DNA of 64,000 nucleotides from positions 1 to 64,000 of the forward strand of contig NZ_JAKGCR010000015.1 in NCBI RefSeq assembly GCF_022668875.1, given 5' to 3'. A program made the translations under genes and the position numbers. Positions 52,798-61,994 of this stretch are shown one piece after another (position 1 is the first letter of the stretch; every line of letters begins with the position of its first letter). Source of the stretch: Domibacillus sp. PGB-M46. GTDB taxonomy: Bacteria; Bacillota; Bacilli; Bacillales; Domibacillaceae. The notes under the pieces were generated by a model. The model did not search any database, had not been told where the DNA came from, and worked only from the letters and a program-made list of their open reading frames with translations.

Positions 52798-53318
52798 CAT
52801 TCGGCGAGCTTGTCCGCAAAAGCTTTTACATAAGGCGGAAGATCCGGCGGACGGCGGCTTGATACGATATGGCCGTCAACTGTAACCGGCTCGTCGTACC
52901 ATACAGCACCCGCATTGGTCATGTCATCTTTAATGCCAGGTGTACTTGTCACATGTTTCCCCTGCAGGATGTTAGCTGAAATCAATACCCAGCCAGCATG
53001 GCAAATTTGCCCGATCGGCTTTTGAGCTGCATCCATCGAACGGACAAATTCAAGTACTTCTGGATACCGGCGCAGCTTATCCGGTGCCCAGCCGCCCGGC
53101 ACTAAAATGGCGTCGTACTCATCTGCATGAATATCTCCAAAAGCATAATCGGCTTCCGCCGGCACGCCGTATTTTCCAGTGTATGTTTTTCCTGCTTCCT
53201 TACCGACGAGGTGTACAGTCGCTCCTTCTTCCCGAAGCCGCAGAATCGGATACCAAAGCTCTAAATCTTCAAATTCTTCTTCTACAAGCGCGATGACTTT
53301 TTTGTTTTCCAGCCGCAT
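52797..53318 (-). CDS. DJ-1/PfpI-family protein (YraA-like)
   Basis: A 173-aa DJ-1/PfpI-superfamily protein. The nucleophile elbow is IGQICHAGWVLISA (Cys near residue 103), with the glutamate of EEEFEDLELWYP early in the chain and GGWAPDKLRRYP in the middle, as in the PfpI/YraA/YhbO group. Family members are reported as stress proteases or glyoxal-damage repair enzymes; the latter activity is debated. ATG 53318 has AAGGAGG. Confidence 0.88.
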   Translation of the reverse strand: MRLENKKVIALVEEEFEDLELWYPILRLREEGATVHLVGKEAGKTYTGKYGVPAEADYAFGDIHADEYDAILVPGGWAPDKLRRYPEVLEFVRSMDAAQKPIGQICHAGWVLISANILQGKHVTSTPGIKDDMTNAGAVWYDEPVTVDGHIVSSRRPPDLPPYVKAFADKLAE

Positions 53319-53504
53319 CAAAACGCCTCCTTTTTTCTTTAGTGTAACAGAGGAATGGCGTGGGTAAAAATGAAAGCATCTATCTATCTTTGTCCATGGG
53401 AATTAAAAATCAGAAAGTCCGATAATGGCAGGAAAAAATAGCGGGCAGCTTTTGTTAGAGTCCGAGAGCAGAGTTTATATTGATAACCGGTTCTTTTTCG
53501 AAAA

Positions 53505-53538
53505 TAAAAAACAGCCAAATAACATTGGCTGTCTTTTA
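53505..53538 (-). terminator. Terminator of the hxlR-type gene
   Basis: On the minus strand GACAGCCAAT..ATTTGGCTGT followed by TTTTTT. Confidence 0.88.
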
Positions 53539-53862
53539 TTGGACAACTTCACTGCCGGTTAATTCGATATGACCTTCACCCCAGGCACACATTGCATCTA
53601 AAATAGGACGGAGCGACCAGCCATAGTCTGTTAAGGAATAAACGACCTTTGGCGGAACCTGATCAAAAACAGTCCGGTTCACAACCCCGTCTGCTTCAAG
53701 CTCGCGCAGCTGCTGCGTGAGCATTTTTTGCGTGATATTCGGCATTAACTTTTTAAGTTCGCTTGTACGTTTTTCCCCTTTGATCAAATGGCACATAATG
53801 ACCACTTTCCACTTTCCGCCGATTACATCAAGTGTTGCTTCTACCGGAATATTGTAAGCCAT
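53536..53862 (-). CDS. HxlR-family regulator
   Basis: A 108-aa winged-helix protein of the HxlR/YodB type. It has [26 protein letters not shown] (split), then [22 protein letters not shown] as recognition region, and [16 protein letters not shown] at the wing. One cysteine (IMCHL, about residue 24) is present; HxlR/YodB sensors of quinones and electrophiles often use a single N-terminal Cys. AAAGGAGG precedes ATG. It is divergent from an MFS/aldo-keto reductase pair. Confidence 0.9.
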   Translation of the reverse strand: MAYNIPVEATLDVIGGKWKVVIMCHLIKGEKRTSELKKLMPNITQKMLTQQLRELEADGVVNRTVFDQVPPKVVYSLTDYGWSLRPILDAMCAWGEGHIELTGSEVVQ

Positions 53863-53881
53863 GTGCTTTCCTCCTTTATAT

Positions 53882-54029
53882 AGGCACTTTTAAGTACCTA
53901 CATTACTTTAAAGTGCGTACTTTTCTTTTGAATTGAGTGCACCCATAATAACATACACAGGAACGAAACAAAAGATCTTAAAAGATGGTAGATACTTAAA
54001 CGTTCCTACAGGATAAAAAAGTGCGTACC
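53882..54029. promoter_or_regulatory. Repeated HxlR-type operator motifs
   Basis: The 251-bp divergent gap holds several related motifs: AGGCACTTTTAAGTACCT (53882-53899, 7 of 9 pairs symmetric), ACTTTAAAGTGCGTAC (53905-53920), ATACTTAAACGTTCCT (about 53992-54007) and AAAAAGTGCGTACCTTTT (54016-54033). The shared core is AGTGCGTAC or its variants. They lie in front of both the regulator gene and the MFS gene. Confidence 0.65.
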
Positions 54030-54113
54030 TTTTATTTTGATAGCTGCTATGCAAAATGGACGTACAGGGAAAACGGCTGGGCCCGCCGTTTTTAATAAAA
54101 GGAGGAAAAAAAG

Positions 54114-55319
54114 ATGAGTCACACTGTTCAAGCGGCTGTTAAAGAGGAAGCCGCTTCAACAAACAGTCGATTTGCTTTATGGGCATTAGCCGTTAGTGCC
54201 TTTGGAATTGGAACTACTGAATTTGTTCCGGTCGGACTTTTGGCCTCTATTGCGGAAGATTTAAACATCGGAATTACGCTCGCAGGATTACTCGTTTCTG
54301 GTTATGCGGCCGGCGTAGCGATTGGCGCCCCGGTACTGACCGCTTTAACAAATCGATTAAACCGAAAAACGCTGCTTATATCTTTAATGGTGCTATTTAT
54401 TACAGGTAATGTAGTGGCTGCCTTGTCCCAGTCATTTGAATTGCTGCTTGCAGCACGGTTTATTACGGCTTTTTCGCATGGTGTTTTTTTCTCGATTGGG
54501 TCAACGATTGCGGTTCAGCTCGTACCGCCACATAAAAAAGCGAGTGCCATTGCTCTCATGTTTACTGGTTTAACCGTTGCAACTGTAACAGGCGTTCCGC
54601 TTGGTACATTTATTGGGCAGTCGTTCGGCTGGCGCGCCACATTTTGGGGAGTGGCTTTGCTTGGTGTGATTGCCGTTGCCGCAAGTGCGCTGCTGATTCC
54701 GAAAAATTTAAAGCAGCCACAACCGGCAAAATTTGGGGATATGCTGCGGCTTGTTACTAATAAACGAATTTTGCTCGGCCTGGCGATTACGGCTCTTGGA
54801 TACGGAGGGACATTTGTAGCTTTTACGTATTTAACACCGATTTTACAAGATGTGACGGGTTTGAAGCCCGGTCTGGTCAGCATCGTTCTGCTCGTATACG
54901 GAGCAGCTGTAGCGGTTGGAAATGCCGCCGGCGGACGTTTGGCCAATCATCATCCTATTAAAGCGTTGTTCTGGATGTTTCTTGCGCAGGCCGCTATTCT
55001 TGTGGCTCTGTCCTTTATGATTCCATTTAAAGCGGCCGGCTTGATCGGTGTTGTTTTGACGGGGCTGCTTGCATTTATGAATGTACCAGGCCTGCAGCTG
55101 TTTGTTGTCCAGCTTGCGGAAAAATATGTTCCATCCGCAGTAGATGTGGCTTCTGCCCTGAATATTGCCGCTTTTAATATCGGTATTGCGGCCGGCGCGA
55201 CAATAGGCGGCTTTGTCGTGGATTCGATCGGATTGGTCCATACCCCATGGATAGGCGGCGTAATGGTGATGCTCGCCGTTTTGTTAACCGCGGTTTCATT
55301 AAAACTTGAGAAATCGTAA
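54114..55319 (+). CDS. MFS efflux transporter (DHA1, AraJ/YdhP-like)
   Basis: A 401-aa twelve-helix DHA1-type transporter. It has the group signature AFGIGTTEFVPVGLLASIAEDL (split; about 30-50), the loop LTALTNRLNRKTLL, and FSHGVFFSIGSTIAV in helix 4. This subgroup includes AraJ, YdhP and NepI, exporters of sugars, purines or toxic compounds. AAAGGAGG precedes the ATG. With the downstream aldo-keto reductase it forms a probable HxlR-controlled detoxification unit. Confidence 0.9.
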   Translation: MSHTVQAAVKEEAASTNSRFALWALAVSAFGIGTTEFVPVGLLASIAEDLNIGITLAGLLVSGYAAGVAIGAPVLTALTNRLNRKTLLISLMVLFITGNVVAALSQSFELLLAARFITAFSHGVFFSIGSTIAVQLVPPHKKASAIALMFTGLTVATVTGVPLGTFIGQSFGWRATFWGVALLGVIAVAASALLIPKNLKQPQPAKFGDMLRLVTNKRILLGLAITALGYGGTFVAFTYLTPILQDVTGLKPGLVSIVLLVYGAAVAVGNAAGGRLANHHPIKALFWMFLAQAAILVALSFMIPFKAAGLIGVVLTGLLAFMNVPGLQLFVVQLAEKYVPSAVDVASALNIAAFNIGIAAGATIGGFVVDSIGLVHTPWIGGVMVMLAVLLTAVSLKLEKS

Positions 55320-55377
55320 CGTGAATGAAAATGATGAAAAGAAACGAAGAAAAGAAAAAAGACGGAGGAGAAAATAA

Positions 55378-56217
55378 ATGAATAAACAAAGTACCTTTCA
55401 ATTAAACCATGGAGAAAAACCGATGCCCTGGCTGGGCCTGGGTGTTTTTCAAGTAGAAGATGGAGAAGCCGTTGCAGCTTCTGTAGAGGAAGCCATTGTG
55501 CAAGGATATCGCCACATTGACACGGCGGCTGTTTATGAAAATGAAGAGGGAGTTGGAGAGGGAATCCGGCGTGGAATGGAACGTGCCGGCATTACCCGCG
55601 ATGAGCTGTTTATTACCTCCAAGCTGTGGAATGCTGACCAGGGATATGAACGCGCGCTGGAGGCTTACCGGGAAAGTACAGCACACTTAGGGCTTGATCA
55701 GCTTGATTTGTACTTGATTCATTGGCCGGTTGAAAATAAATTTACAGAGAGCTGGCGGGCGCTTGAAGACTTGTATAAGAAAGGAAAAATCGGCGCCATC
55801 GGGGTCAGCAATTTCCAGGTTCATCATTTAGAAACATTGCTTCAAACAGCGGAGATTGTTCCGGCCATTAACCAGGTGGAACGCCATCCCCGGCTTGTGC
55901 AAACAGAATTATACAAATACCTGACAGAGAAAAACATTCATCCTGTAGCATGGGCACCGCTGGCACAGGGAGGCATTTTCAATGAACCCGTTTTAGTGGA
56001 AATGGCCGAAAGCCTGGGGAAAACGGTGGCGCAAGTTGTCCTTAAATGGCATTTGCAAACAGGATGGGCTGTGATTCCAAAGTCTGTTAAAAAGCATCGC
56101 ATTGATGAAAATGCGGACTTGTATGACTTTGAACTGAATGGGGAGCAAGTGAAGATGATTAACGAAATGGACCAGCATCGCCGGGTGGGGCCGGACCCTG
56201 ATAACTTTGATTTTTAA
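55378..56217 (+). CDS. Aldo-keto reductase (AKR5 type, YvgN/YtbE-like)
   Basis: A 279-aa NADPH-dependent aldo-keto reductase. The catalytic tetrad is visible as Asp and Tyr in YRHIDTAAVYENEEGVG, Lys in FITSKLWNAD and His in LYLIHWPVEN. The cofactor-binding end is AVIPKSVKKHRIDEN. It belongs with glyoxal and methylglyoxal reductases such as YvgN. It lies 58 bp after the MFS gene with its own ribosome site (GGAGG), in the same likely operon, and ends in a strong terminator. Confidence 0.93.
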   Translation: MNKQSTFQLNHGEKPMPWLGLGVFQVEDGEAVAASVEEAIVQGYRHIDTAAVYENEEGVGEGIRRGMERAGITRDELFITSKLWNADQGYERALEAYRESTAHLGLDQLDLYLIHWPVENKFTESWRALEDLYKKGKIGAIGVSNFQVHHLETLLQTAEIVPAINQVERHPRLVQTELYKYLTEKNIHPVAWAPLAQGGIFNEPVLVEMAESLGKTVAQVVLKWHLQTGWAVIPKSVKKHRIDENADLYDFELNGEQVKMINEMDQHRRVGPDPDNFDF

Positions 56218-56231
56218 ATGAACATCATACT

Positions 56232-56273
56232 AAAAAGCACCAGCCTGAAATGTACTCAGGCTGGTGCTTTTTT
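56232..56273. terminator. Bidirectional terminator
   Basis: AAAAAGCACCAGCCTGA pairs perfectly with TCAGGCTGGTGCTTTTT; serves the aldo-keto reductase and the convergent DUF3817 gene. Confidence 0.92.
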
Positions 56274-56574
56274 ATCTGTATACTTTCTCTAAATCATGAA
56301 GCTTTCTGTCTAATATAAAATTGCCAAATGGAATAAACGCGACAATGACCGACAGAATAGGCCAGATCAGATTCCAGCGTGTTTTCAATGTTACATAAGC
56401 AATAATGACACAGTATGTAATAAACAGGGCGCCGTGGATAGAGCCGACGATACGAACGGCTTCCGGGATACCAAGCCAATATTTCATCGGCATGGCAATA
56501 AACAGGAGAATGAGCAGCGAAATGCCTTCAAAATAGCCTGCGAGCCGCAGTTTGCCAACAGATGTTTTTAACAT
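56272..56574 (-). CDS. DUF3817 membrane protein (YdzA-like)
   Basis: A 100-aa protein with three hydrophobic helices and the DUF3817 pattern: LRLAGYFEGISLLILLFIAMPMKYWLGIP (split), then GSIHGALFITYCV, then FIPFGNFILDRKL near the end. The function is unknown. AGGAGG precedes ATG. Confidence 0.88.
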   Translation of the reverse strand: MLKTSVGKLRLAGYFEGISLLILLFIAMPMKYWLGIPEAVRIVGSIHGALFITYCVIIAYVTLKTRWNLIWPILSVIVAFIPFGNFILDRKLHDLEKVYR

Positions 56575-56730
56575 AAAAGCCTCCTAATCTGAAGAAGATT
56601 GTTTCTTTAAAGATAACGGATACATCCTTAAATTTCATCTCTTTTTATAGATGTTCATCATATTGTCGTCTTTCCAATAAAAATAGAAGTGGAAAAGATG
56701 GAGATTGTTGAAGAAGAAAAAGTAGTGTAT

Positions 56731-56769
56731 CCTTTTAATTAATAATGAGAATCATTATTAATTAAAAGG
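56731..56769 (+). promoter_or_regulatory. Fur box inside a perfect 39-bp palindrome
   Basis: AATAATGAGAATCATTATT (56741-56759) matches the Fur box (GATAATGATAATCATTATC). It is the centre of a perfect inverted repeat: 18 bp CCTTTTAATTAATAATGA, three bases, and the exact complement, ending in the AAAAGG of the ribosome site. A promoter TTGTTG (56705), 17 bp, TATCCT (56728) runs into its left arm. Iron repression of the next gene is expected. Confidence 0.88.
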
Positions 56770-56778
56770 AGGGTCATC

Positions 56779-57828
56779 ATGCCTCAACGTGATCTGTATG
56801 ATGTGACAATTATTGGCGGAGGTCCGGCTGGGTTATACGCGGCTTTTTACAGCGGTTTAAGAGGAATGAAAACGAAAATTATTGAATATCAGCCGAAGCT
56901 GGGCGGAAAAATTCATGTGTATCCTGAAAAACTGATTTGGGACATTGGCGGCTTGACTCCTATTACCGGTGAACAGCTGATTGGGCAGTTAACGGAGCAG
57001 GCGATGACATTTGATCCGAAAGTGATCTTAAATGAAAAAGTGGAGAGCATACACAAAACGGATGACGGCTTCTTTGAGCTTACTGCTGCATCGGGAACCG
57101 TCCACTTTTCCAAAACGGTGATTGCCGCCGTTGGCAGCGGTATATTAAACCCGCAAAAGCTGCCGATCGAAGGAGCGGAGCGGTTTGAAGTCACCAATCT
57201 GCATTATGTGGTGCAGTCATTGAAAAAGTTTAAGGGGAAAACAGTAGTGGTATCAGGAGGGGGCAATTCAGCTGTCGACTGGGCAAACGAGCTGGCTGCG
57301 GTTGCAGAAAAAGTCTATGTCGTGTACAGGGGCAGTTCCTTAAAAGGACACGAAGCGCAGGTTCAGCAGCTGATCGACAGTTCAGCCATCTGCTTGATGA
57401 ATGAATCGATTACGAAGCTAATAGCTGCACCTGATGGAAGCCGAATTGGCGAAGTGGAGCTGACCAACAGTGTCACGATGGCGAAGACCATTTTAGCGGC
57501 AGATGAAGTGGTCATTAATCATGGCTTTGACCGGGATGCTTCTCTTTTGCAAAACAGTACCTTAAATGTCGAGCTCAAAGATGATTTTTATGTAGCGAGC
57601 CAGCCATCAGGCGAATCTTCTGTACCGGGTTTTTTCGCAGCAGGTGATGTGCTCAAGCATGAAGGCAAGCTGCATTTAATTGCCGGCGCTTTTCAAGATG
57701 CCGCCAACGCGGTAAACAGAGCCAAGCAATTTATTGATCCAGCTTCAAGAAGCAGTGCTATGGTTTCGTCCCATAATGACGTATTTAAAGAAAGAAATAA
57801 ACAAATCGTGCAGGCGATGATTCAATAA
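56779..57828 (+). CDS. Ferredoxin/flavodoxin-NADP reductase, thioredoxin-reductase-like (YcgT/YumC type)
   Basis: A 349-aa FAD enzyme that would reduce ferredoxin with NADPH. The FAD motif is TIIGGGPAGLYAAFYSGLRG (about 10-29). The NADPH motif is VVVSGGGNSAVDWANEL (about 156). The second FAD motif is GFFAAGDVLKHEGKLHLIAGAFQDAANAVN (split). There is no redox CxxC, which separates this type from thioredoxin reductase. The Fur box points to the iron-repressed copy (YcgT in B. subtilis) rather than the housekeeping YumC. Confidence 0.92.
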   Translation: MPQRDLYDVTIIGGGPAGLYAAFYSGLRGMKTKIIEYQPKLGGKIHVYPEKLIWDIGGLTPITGEQLIGQLTEQAMTFDPKVILNEKVESIHKTDDGFFELTAASGTVHFSKTVIAAVGSGILNPQKLPIEGAERFEVTNLHYVVQSLKKFKGKTVVVSGGGNSAVDWANELAAVAEKVYVVYRGSSLKGHEAQVQQLIDSSAICLMNESITKLIAAPDGSRIGEVELTNSVTMAKTILAADEVVINHGFDRDASLLQNSTLNVELKDDFYVASQPSGESSVPGFFAAGDVLKHEGKLHLIAGAFQDAANAVNRAKQFIDPASRSSAMVSSHNDVFKERNKQIVQAMIQ

Positions 57829-57834
57829 ATAGAA

Positions 57835-58032
57835 AAACCAGCTTTTTTTAGCTGGTTTCAGGCTGTTGACAAACGCCCGCTTTCGGTGTCACTTGCCGTC
57901 TGCGAATGCTCATGACCCGAAAAAGGTCACTCCGCTTCCCAGCCAGCGGCGTTCCTGGAAAGACAGACGTTTTCAATCAGCCTGCTTTCTTACTTTGTTT
58001 ACATTCTCAAACCAGCTTTTTTTAGCTGGTTT
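57835..58032. repeat. Non-coding element flanked by a duplicated terminator
   Basis: The 24-bp hairpin AAACCAGC-TTTTTTTA-GCTGGTTT occurs twice, at 57835-57858 and 58009-58032, as exact direct repeats. Between them lies a 150-bp non-coding insert with an imperfect terminal inverted repeat: AGGCTGTTGACAAACG (57860-57875) against the complement of CGTTTTCAATCAGCCT (57968-57983). Blocks of it recur at 13713-13760. This looks like a small MITE- or REP-like element. Either copy of the hairpin can terminate the reductase gene and the convergent sodF. Confidence 0.72.
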
Positions 58033-58043
58033 TTATTTTTCTC

Positions 58044-58955
58044 TTAAAAAGGCTCCCACGTTAGATTTTTCGCTTCGGCGAACCGATGCTCAACTTCTTT
58101 CCAATTGACCACTTTCCACCAGGCATCTACATATTTCGCGCGTTCATTTTTGTATTGCAGGTAATAAGCATGCTCCCACACATCGAGTGGAAGCAGCGGC
58201 ACTACATCCCACTGGCTCAGGTTTTGGTGCTTTTCAGCCGTTAAAATCTCGAGGCGGCGGGAGCGCGGGGACCAGACGAGAATGGCCCAGCCGACACCTT
58301 CCACGTTTTTCGCCGCTTCTGAGAAGTGTCTCTTAAATCCATCAAAACTCCCAAAAGAGTTTGTTATAGCCTGATTCAGCTCTCCTGCCGGGAGGCCGCC
58401 GCCGCCCGGGGTCATTACTGCCCAAAAAATCGTGTGCAAATAGTGGCCGGCACCGTGGAAGGCAGCTTCCCGCTCCCAATGTTTAATCAAGCTGAAATCG
58501 CCGCTCCGGCGTGCTTTTTGCATTTCTTTTTCGGCTTTGTTCAGCCCGTCTACATAGCTTTGGTGATGCTTATCGTGGTGCAGCTTCATAATTTCCTCAG
58601 AAATCACCGGCTCTAGGGCATTGTAGGCGTAAGGAAGTGGAGGCAGGCGGTGCCCGCCGATCGGCACAGGCTGCTTCGGCTTCCATTCCTTTTTTTCCTG
58701 TTTGGCAGGGGATGGCTGCTGCAGTAAGCGGGGAAGCTGATTGTATAAAGCAGCAGCCTGGCTGCTTAGAGAGAGTGGGTCAACCGGATGATCTTCTTCT
58801 GCATTCTTTTTTAAGGAAAGGAAAGCTGCTTCCCACTGATCTAGTGCTTTTTTATCAGCTGCTACCGCTTTTTCCCGGATAGATTTCCATTGCTGCTCTA
58901 CATGCTTGCACCAATTTAGCAAAGTTGCACGATACGCTTTTTCATGTAAAAACAC
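58044..58955 (-). CDS. sodF: Superoxide dismutase (Fe/Mn) with N-terminal extension
   Basis: A 303-aa protein. The first 95 residues are a helical, charged extension, followed by a full Fe/Mn superoxide dismutase domain. Metal ligands are His in KLHHDKHHQSYVDGLN, His in AAFHGAGHYLHTIFW, and Asp and His in PLDVWEHAYYLQYKNERAKYV (split). The extension matches the SodF type of Bacillus rather than SodA (about 200 aa). It starts at GTG 58955 after AAGGAGG. It lies 74 bp downstream of cadA with no clear terminator between, so read-through is possible. Confidence 0.88.
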   Translation of the reverse strand: MFLHEKAYRATLLNWCKHVEQQWKSIREKAVAADKKALDQWEAAFLSLKKNAEEDHPVDPLSLSSQAAALYNQLPRLLQQPSPAKQEKKEWKPKQPVPIGGHRLPPLPYAYNALEPVISEEIMKLHHDKHHQSYVDGLNKAEKEMQKARRSGDFSLIKHWEREAAFHGAGHYLHTIFWAVMTPGGGGLPAGELNQAITNSFGSFDGFKRHFSEAAKNVEGVGWAILVWSPRSRRLEILTAEKHQNLSQWDVVPLLPLDVWEHAYYLQYKNERAKYVDAWWKVVNWKEVEHRFAEAKNLTWEPF

Positions 58956-59029
58956 TGCCTTACCTCCTTCATTTGCCTGTTAACAGGGTATGAATAGGAG
59001 GAGGGCAGTGTTCACGTAACAGCCGTTCT

Positions 59030-61144
59030 TTACTTGTATCTGGTCTTCATGAGACGCATAGAGTTTAACACGACGATTAAAGTGGAGCCGACGTCAGCAA
59101 ATACAGCCATCCAAAGTGTAAGCCAGCCCGGAACGATCAGCAGCAGAGCCAGCAGTTTCAAGCCGAATGCAAAAGCGATGTTTTGCTTAATAACCTGGAG
59201 CGTTTTACGGCTGAGTGCAACCGTATAAGGGAGCTTCTCTAAATCATCCGCCATTAAAGCTACATCCGCTGTTTCAAGTGCTGTGTCCGTTCCAGCGCCG
59301 CCCATCGCAATGCCAACTGAGGCACTGGCAAGAGCAGGAGCATCGTTAATGCCATCGCCCACCATCGCCACATGGCCGTACTGGGAACGAAGAGACTTAA
59401 TGGCATCGAGCTTGTTCTCGGGCATTAATTCCGCCTGCACATCGGTTAAGCCAAGCTTTCTGCCGATGGAAGCCGCCGCTGCATGGTTATCACCTGTCAG
59501 CATCACCGTTTTTTGAATGCCCAGCTTAGCGAGTTTTTCTAAAACCGTCAGGCTGCTTTTCCGAACCTGGTCAGCTGCGGCAATATAGCCTTTTATTTCT
59601 TCATCCGTTCCAACCAGCATTACCGTCTTTCCTTCCGCCTGCAGTGCCGAGATCGCTTCCCGGACTTTTTCCGTTACAGCAGGCCCATCTTCAAAAAGAG
59701 CCGGGCTGCCAATGTAATAAACGGTCCCGTTTAAAGAAGCTTTCGCACCTTTACCGGTAAGAGATTGAAAATCATGGGCTTCAAGCAGCGATACTTTTTC
59801 AGCAGCCGCTTTGCGTAAAACAGCGGACGCAAGGGGGTGCTGGGAAAACGTTTCAAGAGAAGCAGCGACGGATAAAACCTCCTGCACGCTCATGTCGGAA
59901 ACAGAAGCAATATCGGTTACCTCGGGCTTTCCCTCGGTTAATGTGCCGGTTTTATCAAAAGCGACTACTTTTAAACGTCCCGTTTCTTCCAGGTGAATGC
60001 CGCCTTTGATCAAAACACCGTTTTTCGCTGCATTCCCAATTGCTGTGACAATGGCAACCGGTGTGGAAATCACCAGTGCACACGGACATCCCACGACAAG
60101 AACCGCAAGACCGCGGTAAATCCATTCCTGCCAGTCGCCCCCCGTAAACAAAGGAGGCAGGACAGCGACCAGGAAAGCAATGGCCATAATGGCCGGCGTG
60201 TAGTACTTGGCAAAACGGTCGACGAACGCCTGAGAAGGAGCGCGTTCAGCCTGGGCTTCCTCGACCAAATGGATAATTTTGGCGATCGTTGTATCTTCGG
60301 CAAGCTTTGTGACCCGTACTTCTAAAAATCCTTCCTCATTGAGGGAGCCGGCAAACACTTCATCGCCTTCTTCCTTGGATACCGGAATGGATTCACCGGT
60401 AATCGCCGCCTGGTTAATGGATGAACGGCCGCGAATGACCTCGCCGTCCATGGCAACCTTTTGTCCGGGTTTCACGATCATAATATCTCCGATTTGAATA
60501 TCTTCAACCGCCACTTCAAACTCACTGCCGCCCCGTTTAATCAGCGCGGTATCTGGTGCAATATCCATAAGAGAGCGGATAGACTGGCGGGCTTTGTCCA
60601 TTGAGTATCCTTCCAGCGCTTCACTTAGGGCAAAAAGAAATACAACAATAGCGCCTTCCCCCCACTCGCCAATAATTGCTGCCCCAATAATAGCAACGGT
60701 CATTAATGTTTTCATATCGAATTCAAAGCGGATTAAATTGTTTAAGCCGACTTTGAATAAATCGAAGCCGCCGATTAAGATGGAAAGCGCAAAAAGAGTA
60801 ATGGTTACGATACTGCTTTCGCCGGCGGAAAAAGTAGAAATATAACCGAAGAGCAAAAAGAACAGCGAAACGATCGTATTTTTATTTTCACGCTTTTGCC
60901 AGAATGGAACTCTTTCTTCCTTGACCTTTTCGCGCTCGGGATATACTTTGATTCCATCAAACGCACCGGCGGCTTCAAGCTGTTCAACAGACGCATCGCC
61001 GATGATCGCCACTTTCGATGCGCCAAAATTCAGCTGGACATCTTCTACTGTTTCGATATCACGGATGTTTTTTTCAAACTTGGCCGCACAGTTGGTGCAG
61101 GACAATCCCTGAAGCCGGTAAACATGTTTCCTTTCCTCACTCAT
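59030..61144 (-). CDS. cadA: CadA-type cadmium/zinc-exporting P-type ATPase
   Basis: A 704-aa P1B ATPase that pumps Cd(II), Zn(II) or Pb(II) out. One N-terminal HMA domain has [17 protein letters not shown] (about 12-28). The membrane metal site is [13 protein letters not shown] (CPC), the TGES loop is [11 protein letters not shown], the phosphorylation site is [15 protein letters not shown], and the hinge is [15 protein letters not shown]. The CPC motif with neighbouring cadC supports divalent-cation specificity over copper. cadC ends five bases upstream. Confidence 0.95.
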   Translation of the reverse strand: MSEERKHVYRLQGLSCTNCAAKFEKNIRDIETVEDVQLNFGASKVAIIGDASVEQLEAAGAFDGIKVYPEREKVKEERVPFWQKRENKNTIVSLFFLLFGYISTFSAGESSIVTITLFALSILIGGFDLFKVGLNNLIRFEFDMKTLMTVAIIGAAIIGEWGEGAIVVFLFALSEALEGYSMDKARQSIRSLMDIAPDTALIKRGGSEFEVAVEDIQIGDIMIVKPGQKVAMDGEVIRGRSSINQAAITGESIPVSKEEGDEVFAGSLNEEGFLEVRVTKLAEDTTIAKIIHLVEEAQAERAPSQAFVDRFAKYYTPAIMAIAFLVAVLPPLFTGGDWQEWIYRGLAVLVVGCPCALVISTPVAIVTAIGNAAKNGVLIKGGIHLEETGRLKVVAFDKTGTLTEGKPEVTDIASVSDMSVQEVLSVAASLETFSQHPLASAVLRKAAAEKVSLLEAHDFQSLTGKGAKASLNGTVYYIGSPALFEDGPAVTEKVREAISALQAEGKTVMLVGTDEEIKGYIAAADQVRKSSLTVLEKLAKLGIQKTVMLTGDNHAAAASIGRKLGLTDVQAELMPENKLDAIKSLRSQYGHVAMVGDGINDAPALASASVGIAMGGAGTDTALETADVALMADDLEKLPYTVALSRKTLQVIKQNIAFAFGLKLLALLLIVPGWLTLWMAVFADVGSTLIVVLNSMRLMKTRYK

Positions 61145-61149
61145 TTTCC

Positions 61150-61521
61150 TCAGTCCTCTCTGGAATGCTCAAGGGCAATGCTGACAAGCTGATGGACGTG
61201 GTCGTCTTTAACAGAGTAATACACCATTTTTCCTTCTTTCCGATACTTGGCGAGTCCCATGTTGCGAAGCAGGCGTAAGTGGTGGGAGGCGGTAGCGGTA
61301 GTAGAGCCAATAATTTGCGCCACATCGCAGACACACAGCTCTTCTTCGAGCGTCAGCGCGTATACGATTTTTAAGCGGGTGGCATCAGACAAAGCTTTAA
61401 ACAGCAGCTCTACACCGGTTACTTCATCTATTTTCGGCTGGACCCGGCTGACGACTTCTCCATTGAAACAACTTGTTTCACAGGCATCATTTAGGGACTT
61501 TACGGTTGTTTTCTGGGTCAT
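61150..61521 (-). CDS. cadC: ArsR/SmtB-family metal sensor CadC
   Basis: A 123-aa winged-helix repressor. The metal-binding site of the CadC type is visible as the N-terminal cysteines in DACETSCF (about 13-20) and [12 protein letters not shown] (about 61-72). Recognition helix: [16 protein letters not shown]. It represses its own operon with cadA. Its likely operators lie at 61535-61550 and 61600-61615. ATG follows GAGGTG. Confidence 0.95.
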   Translation of the reverse strand: MTQKTTVKSLNDACETSCFNGEVVSRVQPKIDEVTGVELLFKALSDATRLKIVYALTLEEELCVCDVAQIIGSTTATASHHLRLLRNMGLAKYRKEGKMVYYSVKDDHVHQLVSIALEHSRED

Positions 61522-61534
61522 TTCAGCACCTCAT

Positions 61535-61615
61535 TCAAATATTTGTTTGATTGTATATTTTTAGTGTATGCTGGAGGTGAAAAAAAGTCAATTTTACATT
61601 CAAATAAATGTTTGA
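61535..61615 (-). promoter_or_regulatory. cad promoter with two CadC-type operators
   Basis: On the minus strand TTGACT (61586-61591), 17 bp, TACACT (61563-61568). Two imperfect palindromes TCAAATA(T/A)..GTTTGA flank it: TCAAATATTTGTTTGA (61535-61550) over the start region and TCAAATAAATGTTTGA (61600-61615) upstream of the -35. Both match the known CadC operator (TCAAATAAATATTTGA). Confidence 0.88.
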
Positions 61616-61649
61616 ATGTAAAAAAAGACGGAACCAATCAAGAGAAAGT

Positions 61650-61985
61650 GTGAGAAAACTGCTGTATACATGGATGATGTTTTTATTAGCAGGAGCAGCT
61701 GAAATTGGCGGGGGCTACTTGATTTGGCTCTGGCTGAGAGAAGGAAAGCCGTTCACATGGGGAATCATTGGCGGTGTGGCTCTTGTGCTGTACGGCATAA
61801 TTGCCACCTTTCAAACCTTTCCATCATTCGGGCGCGTGTATGCGGCATATGGCGGCGTATTTATCGTGTTATCCGTTTTGTGGGGGTGGGGTGTCGATAA
61901 AAAAACGCCGGATGTATATGACTGGATCGGTGCCGCTATCTGCCTTGCGGGTGTTGCCATTATGCTGTGGGCACCGCGTTCGTAG
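61650..61985 (+). CDS. YnfA/UPF0060 family membrane protein
   Basis: A 111-aa, four-helix protein of the YnfA (UPF0060) family, relatives of small multidrug transporters. It has [21 protein letters not shown] (split; about 10-30), [20 protein letters not shown] and [22 protein letters not shown] 61650 gives the usual N-terminus (MRKLLYTW) although its ribosome site is weak. It is divergent from cadC, and the second CadC-type operator lies 35 bp before the start, so metal induction is plausible. Confidence 0.85.
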   Translation: MRKLLYTWMMFLLAGAAEIGGGYLIWLWLREGKPFTWGIIGGVALVLYGIIATFQTFPSFGRVYAAYGGVFIVLSVLWGWGVDKKTPDVYDWIGAAICLAGVAIMLWAPRS

Positions 61986-61994
61986 CATAAGGAA

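Noticed and set aside
58977-58988. CCTGTTAACAGG palindrome after cadA as terminator
   Set aside because: Short stem with no loop and no T-run.
59993-60325. 110-codon plus-strand frame within cadA
   Set aside because: Antisense shadow of a well-supported P-type ATPase gene.
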